Source: Thauera sp. UBA6194 (GTDB lineage Bacteria > Pseudomonadota > Gammaproteobacteria > Burkholderiales > Rhodocyclaceae). From it: 60,851 nt of DNA. The translations under genes and the position numbers were made by a program. Each line of letters starts with the position of its first letter. Position 1 is the first letter of the stretch. The notes under the pieces were generated by a model that was not told the DNA's origin, ran no database searches, and saw nothing but the letters and a program-made list of their open reading frames with translations. The DNA lies in NCBI GenBank assembly GCA_002422685.1, contig DITC01000011.1:1-60851 (forward strand), read 5' to 3'. This document shows, in pieces, positions 24,331 to 34,238 of this stretch.

Positions 24331-26732
24331 GTGTCGTCCTTGCCGGCGCCGAATCTGCGCCGCAACTGCGCCAGCTTCTCCAAGCCGGCGAGGGCCAGCG
24401 CATTGATCGAGCCCTCAGGCATGTTCCCTTGCGCATCGGCCACGCCGGCGGGCAGTCCGGTCAGCAGCTCCAGGGCCTCGTCGACATCGGCGACGGCCCA
24501 CACCCTGAAGCGCCCGTCCCGCACCGCGTCGACCACCTCCTGGCGCAGCATCAGGTGGCAGACATTGGGGCGCGGGATCAGCACGCCCTGCTCGCCCGTC
24601 AGCCCGCGCGCCGCGCAGATGTCGAAGAAACCTTCGATCTTCTCGTTGATGCCACCCACCGGCTGCACCACGCCGAACTGATTGACCGAGCCGGTCACCG
24701 CCAGCGCCTGGCGGATCGGCACGCCGGCGAGCGCCGAGAGCAGCGCGGTGAGCTCGGCGAGCGAGGCGCTGTCGCCCTCGACGCCGCCGTAGGACTGCTC
24801 GAACACCAGGCTGGCCTTGAGCGACAGTGGCATCGTCCAGCCGAAGCGCGCGGCCATGAAGGCGGACAGGATCAGCACGCCCTTGGAGTGGATGGGCCCG
24901 CCGAGCTTGACCTCGCGCTCGATGTCGATGACCTCGCCTTCGCCCACGCGCACGGTGGCGGTGATGCGCACCGGGTGGGCGAAGCTGTCGTCGCCGAGCG
25001 GCACCACGGCCAGGCCGTTGACCTGGCCGACGTGACTGCCGGCGGTGTCGACCAGCCACTGGCCGCGCAGGATCTCCTGCTGGTAGTGCAGGCGGATGCG
25101 CTCGTGACGGTGGCGGTGGGCGTCGAGCGCGGCGTCGACGTGTTCGCGCTCGATGCGCGCGGCGCCGGCGGCGCTCGCAAAATGCGCCGCTTCGCGCAGA
25201 CGGTCGTCGATCGGCTGGGTCCGGGTGCTCAGGCGCTCGGCGTCGCCGGCGAGCCGCGCCGCGTGCTCGATCAGGCGCGCAGTTGCCGGGGCGGACAGCG
25301 GCGGCAGCTCGGCGCGGCGGGCGAGGGCGGCGATCATGCGGGCGTAGGCGGCGGTGTTGTCCGGCGTGCGCGTGATCTCGCTTTCCATGTCGGCGTTGAT
25401 GCGAAAGAGCGCGGCGAACTCGGGGTCGTACTGGCCGAGCAGGTAGTAGACCAGGCGCTCGCCGACCAGGATCAGCTTGAGCGTGAGCGGCATCGGCTCG
25501 GGCTCGAGCTGTACCGAGCCGGTGACGCCGATCAGCTCGGACAGCGACTCGATGCGCAGCCGCCCGGACTTGAGCGCGCGCTTGACGCCCTCCCAGGCGA
25601 AGGGCTGGGACAGCAGCTTGATCGCATCCAGCACCAGGAAGCCGCCGTTGGCGCGGTGCAGGGCGCCGGCGCGGACGAGCGTGAAGTTGCTGACCAGGGT
25701 GCCCATGTGCACCAGATGGTCGATGCGGCCGACAAGGTTCTGCAGCGTGGGGTGGTCCTCGTACACCACCGGGCGGCTGCCGTCGGCCGGGTTCGCCACC
25801 AGCAGGTTCACCAGGTAGCGCTGCACCGAGATGCTGCCCGAGTAGGTGAGGGTGTCGCTGTCGTCCTCGTTGTGCGGCGAGGCGTGCAGCGATTCGCCGC
25901 TGGCGACGATGTCCTCGAGCACGTCGTCCAGATGCGCGCACACGTCGGGGAGGTCGGCGTAGCGCGGCTTCAGATCCTCGACCATGTGGGTGACGGTGGC
26001 GCCGAGCGCGTCGTGGCCGGCGTCGCGGATGCGGTTCTGCAGCTCGCGCCGCCAGCGCGGGAACTCGTTCATCAGCCGGTGCATGCGCTCGTGCAGCGTC
26101 TTGATGTGCTCGCCGAGCGCGTGCTGGCGTTCTTCGGGCAGCTTCTCGAACTCTTCCTGCGACAGGGTGCTGCCGGCGTCCTTGATGGGCAGGAAGGCGA
26201 AGCCGTGCGGGGTGCGCAGCAGCGCGACGCCCAGCGCCTGCGCCTCGTCGCCGAGCTGGCGCAGGGCGGTCTCCTCGCGTTGCTTGGCCTCTTCCTGCAG
26301 GGTCTCGATGCGGTTGCGGTACTCGTCGCTCTCGAACACGGCGGCAATGGCCGGCATCAGCTCTTCGACGAAGCGCTGCATGTCGTCGCGCAAGCCCGGC
26401 CCGCGTCCGCAGGGCAGGGGCAGCAGGCGCGGGCGCGAGGCGTTGTCGAAGTTCCAGACGTAGCACCAGTCGGCTGGTGGCGGCCCCTCGTGGCGTTCGT
26501 CTTCGAGCAGGCGGGTGACGATCTCGTGGCGGCCGCTGCCCGCGTCGCCGAGCACGAAGAGGTTGTAGCCCTCGCCTGCGATGTCCAGGCCGAGCCGGAT
26601 CGCGTCGACCGCGCGGGCGTGGATGTCGGCGGCGTCGAGTTCAGGCAGCTCGGCGGAGCTCTGGAAGCCGAGCGTCGTGGGGTCGCAGGGGGTGTGCAGG
26701 CGTTCCGGCGCAAGCGGGTCGGAAACGGACAT
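24327..26732 (-). CDS. Lon-like (S16) protease with AAA_32-type ATPase domain
   Basis: This 801-residue protein carries an N-terminal AAA region and a C-terminal S16 Lon protease domain (about 560-770). The catalytic serine is in EGDSASLAEL (about 653) and the lysine in GGINEKIEGF (about 697). It resembles the YcbZ/LonH-type group rather than classical Lon, with no Lon N-terminal substrate domain. The P-loop position reads GDAGSGRHE (62-70), with the usual Lys-Ser/Thr replaced by Arg-His, so ATP use is doubtful. The tail overlaps the tamA stop by 4 bases on the opposite strand. Substrates are unknown. Confidence 0.87.
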   Translation of the reverse strand: MSVSDPLAPERLHTPCDPTTLGFQSSAELPELDAADIHARAVDAIRLGLDIAGEGYNLFVLGDAGSGRHEIVTRLLEDERHEGPPPADWCYVWNFDNASRPRLLPLPCGRGPGLRDDMQRFVEELMPAIAAVFESDEYRNRIETLQEEAKQREETALRQLGDEAQALGVALLRTPHGFAFLPIKDAGSTLSQEEFEKLPEERQHALGEHIKTLHERMHRLMNEFPRWRRELQNRIRDAGHDALGATVTHMVEDLKPRYADLPDVCAHLDDVLEDIVASGESLHASPHNEDDSDTLTYSGSISVQRYLVNLLVANPADGSRPVVYEDHPTLQNLVGRIDHLVHMGTLVSNFTLVRAGALHRANGGFLVLDAIKLLSQPFAWEGVKRALKSGRLRIESLSELIGVTGSVQLEPEPMPLTLKLILVGERLVYYLLGQYDPEFAALFRINADMESEITRTPDNTAAYARMIAALARRAELPPLSAPATARLIEHAARLAGDAERLSTRTQPIDDRLREAAHFASAAGAARIEREHVDAALDAHRHRHERIRLHYQQEILRGQWLVDTAGSHVGQVNGLAVVPLGDDSFAHPVRITATVRVGEGEVIDIEREVKLGGPIHSKGVLILSAFMAARFGWTMPLSLKASLVFEQSYGGVEGDSASLAELTALLSALAGVPIRQALAVTGSVNQFGVVQPVGGINEKIEGFFDICAARGLTGEQGVLIPRPNVCHLMLRQEVVDAVRDGRFRVWAVADVDEALELLTGLPAGVADAQGNMPEGSINALALAGLEKLAQLRRRFGAGKDDT

Positions 26733-26890
26733 GAGCGGGCCTCGCGCGGTTCGGAGTCTTGCGCATCATCATAAACCCCATGTCGGCGGGACGCCCGCAG
26801 CGCACCGGAGGTGGCTGTCTGAGGGGTGTGCCTGAGGGGGGCGCCCGCGCCCGGCCCGAGCACGGCAAAAAAAGTTAACGGGGGGCGCAC

Positions 26891-26919
26891 TTGAAATCCC
26901 CGGGGGCCGTCCCTATTAT
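26891..26919 (+). promoter_or_regulatory. groESL promoter
   Basis: TTGAAA (26891-26896), a 17-base spacer and TATTAT (26914-26919). The CTTGAAA and following CCC also suit a heat-shock sigma-32 reading, so it may serve both sigma factors. It lies directly before the CIRCE operator. Confidence 0.8.
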
Positions 26920-26945
26920 TAGCACTCGTTGGCAGTGAGTGCTAA
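26919..26945 (+). promoter_or_regulatory. CIRCE operator (HrcA site)
   Basis: The perfect inverted repeat TTAGCACTC (26919-26927), 9-base spacer, GAGTGCTAA (26937-26945) is exactly the CIRCE consensus bound by the repressor HrcA. It overlaps the -10 end of the groESL promoter, so binding would block initiation. hrcA is not in the window. Confidence 0.97.
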
Positions 26946-27061
26946 CAAGCCTCGAGCGATGGGCTGCGGCCCGTCCGAAAACGCTGCAGATCATCTTTTG
27001 CGGGCTGGTCCCGCATGTTTCATCAACCCAAACAGTTGAACCTCAGTTAGGAGAGAACTCG

Positions 27062-27352
27062 ATGAAGATTCGTCCCCTGCACGATCGCGTGATCGTCAAG
27101 CGTCTGGAAGCCGAACGCAAGACCGCCAGCGGTATCGTGATCCCCGACAGCGCCGGCGAGAAGCCCGACCAGGGCGAAGTGCTGGCCGTTGGCAATGGCA
27201 AGATCCTCGACGACGGCAAGGTGCGTCCGATGGCTGTCAAGGTGGGCGACAAGGTGCTGTTCGGCAAGTATGCCGGCCAGACCGTGAAGGTCGAAGGCGA
27301 CGAGCTCCTCGTGATGCGCGAGGAAGACATCATGGGCGTGGTCGAGGCCTGA
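27062..27352 (+). CDS. groES: co-chaperonin GroES
   Basis: This 96-residue protein starts MKIRPLHDRVIVKRLEAE and contains the mobile-loop region KTASGIVIPDSAGEKP. It caps the GroEL ring. AGGAGAG lies just before the ATG. It is co-transcribed with groEL 52 bases downstream, under CIRCE/HrcA and probably sigma-32 control. Confidence 0.98.
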   Translation: MKIRPLHDRVIVKRLEAERKTASGIVIPDSAGEKPDQGEVLAVGNGKILDDGKVRPMAVKVGDKVLFGKYAGQTVKVEGDELLVMREEDIMGVVEA

Positions 27353-27404
27353 GCCTCCCCCGCATCCCCCACCGCTAATCGAAACAATTCCGGAGTTCTG
27401 AAGA

Positions 27405-29054
<1,650 letters not shown>

Positions 29055-29068
29055 TCTGCCCGGCCCGA

Positions 29069-29142
29069 CGGGACCCCGTGCGGGGTCCCGCGTGCTTGCA
29101 ACACGACAAACGGCCCCGCGGCGTGTGCGGGGCCGTTTGTCG
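29069..29142 (+). terminator. two hairpins ending the groESL transcript
   Basis: CGGGACCCCG/CGGGGTCCCG (29069-29090, 2-base loop) is followed by a 16-bp stem at 29104-29119 and 29127-29142 with a 7-base loop. Neither has a long T-run, but their strength and position suggest termination. Confidence 0.7.
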
Positions 29143-29381
29143 TTCACGGCTGCGACACGACGCGCCTTGTCACGCTGCGCTGCACCGGGCGTGCGGAAGC
29201 GTGGGATAATCGGGCGGTTTTTCGAGGGAGAAAAATCGGTGGGGAGCGCGCAGGCCTGATCGGGCGCGCACTCCCCGGAACGCAGCAGTGCGGGCACCGG
29301 CGTTCCCGAAGACCGAGCAAAGGAGAACAGCGGGGTCATTCTCGAAAGCTCCGCTTACAAAGAACTTACAGTCTGGGCTTT
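29143..29381 (+). other. leader region with structured segment before a two-component operon
   Basis: There is no ORF support here. GATAAT at 29205-29210 is a possible -10. Two hairpins follow: GGGGAG (29241-29246) with CTCCCC (29271-29276), extended by inner GC pairs, and GGAACGC (29277-29283) with GCGTTCC (29300-29306). No SRP-RNA or 6S-RNA signature was recognised. It may be the 5' leader of the regulator gene or a small RNA. Confidence 0.35.
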
Positions 29382-30068
29382 ATGCGAATTCTGTTGGCGG
29401 AAGACGATCCGGTGATCGCTGATGGCATCTGTCGCGCCTTGCGTCGCGCGGGTTGTGCGGTGGACCACGTTGCCGACGGCATGGAGGCCGATGCCGCGCT
29501 GGTCGGTCAGGTCTATGATCTGCTCATCCTCGACCTGGGGCTGCCGCGCATGAACGGCATCGACGTGCTCAAGCGTCTGCGCGCGCGCAAGTCGGCTCAG
29601 CCCGTGCTGATCCTGACCGCGCAGGACGGCGTGGACGACCGGGTGCGTGGCCTCGATGCCGGGGCGGACGACTATCTCACCAAACCCTTTGCGCTGCCCG
29701 AACTCGAGGCGCGCGTGCGTGCGCTGACCCGGCGCGGCACCGGCCAGCCGCGCTGCATCGAGGTCGGGCAGCTCAGCTACGACCAGGCCGATCGCGTGGT
29801 CAAGATCGGCGGTCAGCTCGTCGAACTGTCTGCGCGCGAGATCGGGCTGCTCGAGATCTTCCTGCTGCGCATGGGGCGCCTGGTGAGCAAGGATCAGCTC
29901 GTCGATCACCTGTGCGGCTGGGGCGAGGAGGTCTCGAGCAACGCGATCGAGGTCTATGTGCATCGGCTGCGCAAGAAGCTCGAGGACAGCGGCGTGCGCA
30001 TCGTGACCGTGCGCGGCCTGGGGTACTGTCTGGAAAACCCCGATGCTGCAGCTGCGGCGAAAGTCTAA
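29382..30068 (+). CDS. OmpR-family response regulator
   Basis: This 228-residue protein has a receiver domain with acidic pocket EDD (7-9), phospho-acceptor D51 in LILDLGLPRMNG and the conserved lysine in LTKPF (about 101). An OmpR/PhoB winged helix follows with EVYVHRLRKKLEDSGVRIVTVRGLGYCLE. It resembles the TctD/QseB branch. It overlaps the downstream kinase gene by 26 bases, so the two are a pair. The stimulus and target genes are unknown. Confidence 0.93.
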   Translation: MRILLAEDDPVIADGICRALRRAGCAVDHVADGMEADAALVGQVYDLLILDLGLPRMNGIDVLKRLRARKSAQPVLILTAQDGVDDRVRGLDAGADDYLTKPFALPELEARVRALTRRGTGQPRCIEVGQLSYDQADRVVKIGGQLVELSAREIGLLEIFLLRMGRLVSKDQLVDHLCGWGEEVSSNAIEVYVHRLRKKLEDSGVRIVTVRGLGYCLENPDAAAAAKV

Positions 30069-31539
30069 GGCCGACAAGGGCGGCAAGGGCGCAAGCGCGC
30101 CGCGCAAGTCCGGGCCGCCCAACTCGCTGTTCGGCGAGATCCTCGACTGGATGCTGGCGCCGCTGCTGTTCCTGTGGCCGATCTCCATCATCGTCACGCA
30201 CAACGTCGCGGACAACATCGCCAACCAGCCCTACGATCTCGCGCTCGCCGACAGCGTGCGCACGCTCGCGCGCTTCGTGTCGGTTGAGGATGGGGCGGTG
30301 GTGGTGCATTTCCCGGCGCCGCCACGCGCGCTGTTTCGTGCGGATCAGGACGACGTGGTCTATTACCAGGTGGCCGACGATTCGGGCCGGACGCTGTCCG
30401 GGGATGCCGACATCCCGCAGGCGCCCATGCCTGCGTCGATGGTGGGCGAGGAGGTGCTGCTCCGTGACGAGCTCATCCAGGGTGAGGACGTGCGCGTCGC
30501 CTACCGCTTCCTGAGACCCTCGCCCGACGTCTCCGACATGCTGGTGCTGGTGCAGGTGGCGGAGACGCGCAACAAGCGCAGCGACCTCGCCTCGCGCGTG
30601 GTCACCGGGGTGCTGCTGCCGCAGTTCGCGATCATCCCGCTCGCAGTGGTGCTGGTGTGGGTGGGACTGAGTCGCGGCATCGCCCCGCTCAATCGTCTGC
30701 AGAGCCTGATCCGGCGCCGGCGTCCCACCGACCTTTCGCCGGTCGAGCCCTCGACCGTGCCCGAGGAGGTACGCCCGCTGATCGTCGCCTACAACGACAT
30801 GATGGTGCGGCTCGAGGAGAACCTGCAGGCGCAGCAGCGCTTCATCGCCGACGCGGCGCACCAGATGCGCACGCCGCTCACCGGGCTCAAGATGCAGACC
30901 GACCTTGCCTTGCACGAGACCGACCCGGAGCAGCTGCGCGAGTCGCTCGAGCGCATCGCCGAGAGCACCGACCGCGCCGCCCACCTGATCAATCAGCTGC
31001 TGTCGCTGGCGCGCGCCGAGGCGAGCTTCGAGAAGCTCTACGCGGTCGAGCGCGTGAGCCTGGATGCGGTGGTGCGCGAGGTGGCGCTCGAGCTCTTCCC
31101 GCGTGCGCAGATCAAGCAGATCGACCTCGGCGTCGAGGCCGGCGAGCAGGCACTGTTCATCGAGGGCAACGCCGTGTTGCTGCGCGAGCTGGTCAAGAAC
31201 CTGCTCGACAACGCGGTCAAATACACGCCGCGCGGGGGCAGCGTCACCGCCCGCACGCGCTTCGCCGGCTCGCCCATCCTCGAGATCGAGGACACCGGTG
31301 CCGGCATTCCCGAGGCCGATCGCGAGCGCGTGTTCGAGCGCTTTTTCCGCGTGCTCGGCAGTGGCGTCGATGGCTCGGGCCTGGGGCTGCCGATCGTGCG
31401 CGAGATCGCCGAGCTGCACCGCGCGGTGGTCACGCTCGACGCCGGGCCGGGAGGGCGGGGAACGCTGGCGCGTGTCGTCTTTCCGCGCACGCACCTGCAG
31501 CCCCCGCCGATCGTGCAGGGCGACTACGATGCGCCGTAA
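30043..31539 (+). CDS. sensor histidine kinase (TctE/QseC-like)
   Basis: 498 residues. A first membrane helix (LAPLLFLWPISIIVTH, about 36-52), a periplasmic domain of about 135 residues, a second helix (LLPQFAIIPLAVVLVWVGL), a HAMP-like segment, the phospho-acceptor H273 in IADAAHQMRTPLTGLK, the N box LLRELVKNLLDNAVKYTP, and G boxes DTGAGIPEADRERVF and GSGLGLPIV. The N-terminal region fits the 2CSK_N type of TctE/QseC kinases, some of which sense carboxylates. It should phosphorylate the overlapping regulator. The ligand is unknown. Confidence 0.92.
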   Translation: MLQLRRKSKADKGGKGASAPRKSGPPNSLFGEILDWMLAPLLFLWPISIIVTHNVADNIANQPYDLALADSVRTLARFVSVEDGAVVVHFPAPPRALFRADQDDVVYYQVADDSGRTLSGDADIPQAPMPASMVGEEVLLRDELIQGEDVRVAYRFLRPSPDVSDMLVLVQVAETRNKRSDLASRVVTGVLLPQFAIIPLAVVLVWVGLSRGIAPLNRLQSLIRRRRPTDLSPVEPSTVPEEVRPLIVAYNDMMVRLEENLQAQQRFIADAAHQMRTPLTGLKMQTDLALHETDPEQLRESLERIAESTDRAAHLINQLLSLARAEASFEKLYAVERVSLDAVVREVALELFPRAQIKQIDLGVEAGEQALFIEGNAVLLRELVKNLLDNAVKYTPRGGSVTARTRFAGSPILEIEDTGAGIPEADRERVFERFFRVLGSGVDGSGLGLPIVREIAELHRAVVTLDAGPGGRGTLARVVFPRTHLQPPPIVQGDYDAP

Positions 31540-31593
31540 ACCGACGCGTTCCGACGGTCAGCCCGGTGGCTGCATAAAAAGCGGATACCCCCT

Positions 31594-31621
31594 TTGACAT
31601 CCAGAAAACTATGGCTATAAT
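31594..31621 (+). promoter_or_regulatory. sigma-70 promoter of tRNA-Phe
   Basis: Perfect TTGACA (31594-31599), a 16-base spacer and perfect TATAAT (31616-31621), 12 bases before the tRNA. Confidence 0.9.
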
Positions 31622-31633
31622 GCGGACCTCGTT

Positions 31634-31709
31634 GGCCAGTTAGCTCAGTTGGTAGAGCAGCGGATTGAAAATCCGCGTGTCCGTGGTTCGATTCCGCGAC
31701 TGGCCACCA
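31634..31709 (+). tRNA. tRNA-Phe (anticodon GAA)
   Basis: 76 bases. Acceptor arms GGCCAGT and ACTGGCC, a D-loop with AGCTCAGTTGGTAGAGC, the anticodon stem GCGGA/TCCGC with loop TTGAAAA (anticodon GAA), the T-loop GGTTCGATTCC and an encoded CCA end. Confidence 0.97.
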
Positions 31710-31717
31710 AGAATTCA

Positions 31718-31742
31718 ATGGGCCGACCTCGTGTCGGCCCAT
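31718..31742 (+). terminator. terminator after tRNA-Phe
   Basis: The 10-bp stem ATGGGCCGAC/GTCGGCCCAT with a 5-base loop is followed by TTGCTTTG, a weak T-rich tail. Confidence 0.7.
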
Positions 31743-31812
31743 TTGCTTTGCGGTCTCTGCTTCGGTTCAGAAGTGGCTGATTCGGCTCAATTTTGGGGCT
31801 GTTGGGCGGTGA

Positions 31813-31818
31813 TATAAT
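31813..31818 (+). promoter_or_regulatory. candidate -10 box for hemA
   Basis: TATAAT lies 29 bases before the hemA ATG. The -35 region around TTTTGG (31791-31796) is poor. Confidence 0.45.
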
Positions 31819-31847
31819 CCGCCTCGCCCCGACCAACCGCGCTCCGC

Positions 31848-33101
31848 ATGCAACTCTTCGCCCTCGGCCTGAATCACCATACCGCACCGCTCGCGATCCG
31901 CGAACGGGTCGCGTTCCAGCCTGAGCGGCTGGGTCAGGCCCTGCGCGATCTCGTGCATGCCGGCTCGGTGCGCGAGGCGGCGATCTTGTCGACCTGCAAC
32001 CGCACCGAGCTCTACTTTGCAGCCGAGCAGCCGCAACTCGCCGCAGACTGGCTTGCGCGTTTTCATCAGCTGGCGCTGGCCGAAGTCTCGCCCTACCTGT
32101 ATTCACACCCCCAGCGCGACGCGATCCGCCATGTATTTCGGGTGGCGAGCGGGCTCGACTCCATGGTCATCGGCGAGCCGCAGATCCTCGGCCAGGTCAA
32201 GGACGCCGCGCGCTACGCCGAAGAAGCGGGCACCCTGGGCGTGCTGCTGCACAAGCTGTTCCAGAACACCTTCGCGGTGGCCAAGGAGGTGCGCTCGACC
32301 ACCGCGATCGGCGCCAACACGGTGTCGATGGCTGCCGCGGCCGTGCATCTGACCGAGCGCATCTTCGAGCGTGTGTCCGACCAGCATGTGCTGTTCATCG
32401 GCGCCGGCGAGATGATCGAGCTGTGCGCGGCCCACTTCGGCGGCGCCAGGCCCAAGTCAATGACCGTGGCCAACCGCACCGAAGAGCGCGCGCTCGCGCT
32501 CGCCTCGCGCTTCGGCGCCGAGACCATGCGCATCGACCAGATCGGCGACGCGCTCGCGCGCTTCGACGTGGTCGTCTCCTGTACGGCGGCGCCGCTGCCC
32601 ATCGTCGGCCTCGGCATGGTCGAGCGCGCGGTGAAGGTGCGCCGCCACCGCCCGATGGTGATGGTCGACCTCGCCGTGCCGCGCGACATCGAGCCCGAGG
32701 TGGGCGAGCTGGACGACATCTTCCTGTACACGGTGGATGACCTCGCCCAGGTGGTGGAAGAGGGCATCGAGTCGCGCCAGCAGGCGGTGATCGAGGCCGA
32801 GCAGATCATCGACACCCGCGTCGACGGCTTCCTGCACTGGATGGCCACGCGCGATGCGGTGCCGGCGATCCGCGCGCTGCGCGAGCACGCCGAGACCCTG
32901 CGCCGCGCCGAGCTCGAACGTGCCGTGCGCCTGCTCGCCAAGGGCGAAGACCCGCAGCGCGTACTCGAGGCCTTGTCGCACGGCCTCACCAACAAGCTGA
33001 TGCACGGCCCCACCCGCTTCCTGAACCAGGCCGAAGGCGAACGCAAGGCCGAAGCAGGCCAGGTGGTGCGCGAGCTCTTCAACCTGTCCCGCGACCACTA
33101 G
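31848..33101 (+). CDS. hemA: glutamyl-tRNA reductase
   Basis: This 417-residue protein has the catalytic cysteine C50 in STCNRTEL and a NADPH-binding domain around VLFIGAGEMIELCAAHFGG, with the dimerisation helices at the C-terminus. It reduces glutamyl-tRNA to glutamate-1-semialdehyde, the first step of C5 haem synthesis. The hemA-prfA-prmC order is standard, and hemC, D, X, Y and F lie elsewhere in the window. Confidence 0.97.
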   Translation: MQLFALGLNHHTAPLAIRERVAFQPERLGQALRDLVHAGSVREAAILSTCNRTELYFAAEQPQLAADWLARFHQLALAEVSPYLYSHPQRDAIRHVFRVASGLDSMVIGEPQILGQVKDAARYAEEAGTLGVLLHKLFQNTFAVAKEVRSTTAIGANTVSMAAAAVHLTERIFERVSDQHVLFIGAGEMIELCAAHFGGARPKSMTVANRTEERALALASRFGAETMRIDQIGDALARFDVVVSCTAAPLPIVGLGMVERAVKVRRHRPMVMVDLAVPRDIEPEVGELDDIFLYTVDDLAQVVEEGIESRQQAVIEAEQIIDTRVDGFLHWMATRDAVPAIRALREHAETLRRAELERAVRLLAKGEDPQRVLEALSHGLTNKLMHGPTRFLNQAEGERKAEAGQVVRELFNLSRDH

Positions 33102-33158
33102 CCGCCGGTCGTCCTTTGCCCCGCCTCACGCGGCGGCAAGACTGCACTCGCCCATTCC

Positions 33159-34238
33159 ATGAAGCAGAGCATCCGCGACAAACTCGAACACCTCGTCAGC
33201 CGCCTCGAAGAGCTGGATCGCGGGCTCGCGTCGGAAGATGCTGCGCGCGACATGGACAGCTTTCGCGAGCGCGCGCGCGAACGCGCCGAAGTCGAGCCGG
33301 TGGTCGGGCTGTACCGCGACTATCTGCAGGCCGAGGCCGACTGCGCCACCGCGCGCGAGCTGCTCGCCGACCCCGAGATGCGCGAGCTGGGCGAGCAGGA
33401 GCTGGCCGAAGGCGAGGCGCGCATCGCCGCGCTCGAGGCCGAGCTCCAGCGTGCGCTGCTGCCGCGCGACCCGAGCGACGAGCGCAACCTGTTCCTCGAG
33501 GTCCGCGCCGGCACCGGTGGCGACGAGGCGGCGCTGTTCGCCGGCGACCTGCTGCGCATGTACAGCCGCTACGCCGAGCGCCAGCGCTGGAAGGTGGAGA
33601 TCGTCTCGGCGAGCGAATCCGATCTCGGCGGCTACAAGGAGGTCATCGCGCGCGTGGTCGGACACGGTGCGTATTCGAAGCTCAAGTTCGAATCCGGCGG
33701 CCACCGTGTGCAGCGCGTCCCGGTCACCGAGACCCAGGGCCGCATCCATACGTCCGCCTGTACCGTGGCCGTGCTGCCCGAGGCGGACGAGGTCGAGGCG
33801 GTGGACATCAACCCGGCCGAGCTGCGCATCGACACCTTCCGCGCCTCGGGCGCGGGCGGCCAGCACATCAACAAGACCGACTCCGCAGTGCGCATAACCC
33901 ACCTGCCCACCGGGATCGTCGTCGAATGCCAGGACGACCGCTCGCAGCACCGCAACAAGGCGCAGGCCATGGCAGTGCTGGCCGCGCGCCTGTACGACGC
34001 CAAGGTGCGCGCGCAGCAGAGCGCCGAGGCCGCACAGCGCAAGAGCCTGGTCGGTAGCGGCGACCGCTCCGAGCGCATCCGCACCTACAATTTTCCGCAG
34101 GGTCGCGTCACCGACCACCGCATCAACCTCACCTTGTACAAGCTCGACGCGGTGATGCAGGGCGAACTCGACGAGCTGATCGACGCGCTGACGCTCGAGC
34201 ATCAGGCCAGCCTGCTCGCCGCGATGGTGGGCGACTGA
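33159..34238 (+). CDS. prfA: peptide chain release factor 1
   Basis: This 359-residue protein has the GGQ motif in GAGGQHINKTDSAVRI (near 232) for peptidyl-tRNA hydrolysis, and RVPVTETQGRIHTS in the stop-codon recognition region (UAA/UAG). Its stop overlaps the prmC ATG (TGATG), coupling it to the methylase that modifies its GGQ glutamine. Confidence 0.97.
   Translation: MKQSIRDKLEHLVSRLEELDRGLASEDAARDMDSFRERARERAEVEPVVGLYRDYLQAEADCATARELLADPEMRELGEQELAEGEARIAALEAELQRALLPRDPSDERNLFLEVRAGTGGDEAALFAGDLLRMYSRYAERQRWKVEIVSASESDLGGYKEVIARVVGHGAYSKLKFESGGHRVQRVPVTETQGRIHTSACTVAVLPEADEVEAVDINPAELRIDTFRASGAGGQHINKTDSAVRITHLPTGIVVECQDDRSQHRNKAQAMAVLAARLYDAKVRAQQSAEAAQRKSLVGSGDRSERIRTYNFPQGRVTDHRINLTLYKLDAVMQGELDELIDALTLEHQASLLAAMVGD

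Noticed and set aside
23040..26774. 1244-residue plus-strand open frame
   Set aside because: It is a shadow of tamA and then antisense to the Lon-like protease, with low-complexity Arg/Ala/Gly sequence and no ribosome-binding site.
29241..29306. SRP RNA (4.5S)
   Set aside because: The region has a GGAA and GCAGCA near a stem, but lacks the conserved GGTCAGGTCCGGAAGGAAGC-type core and overall fold.
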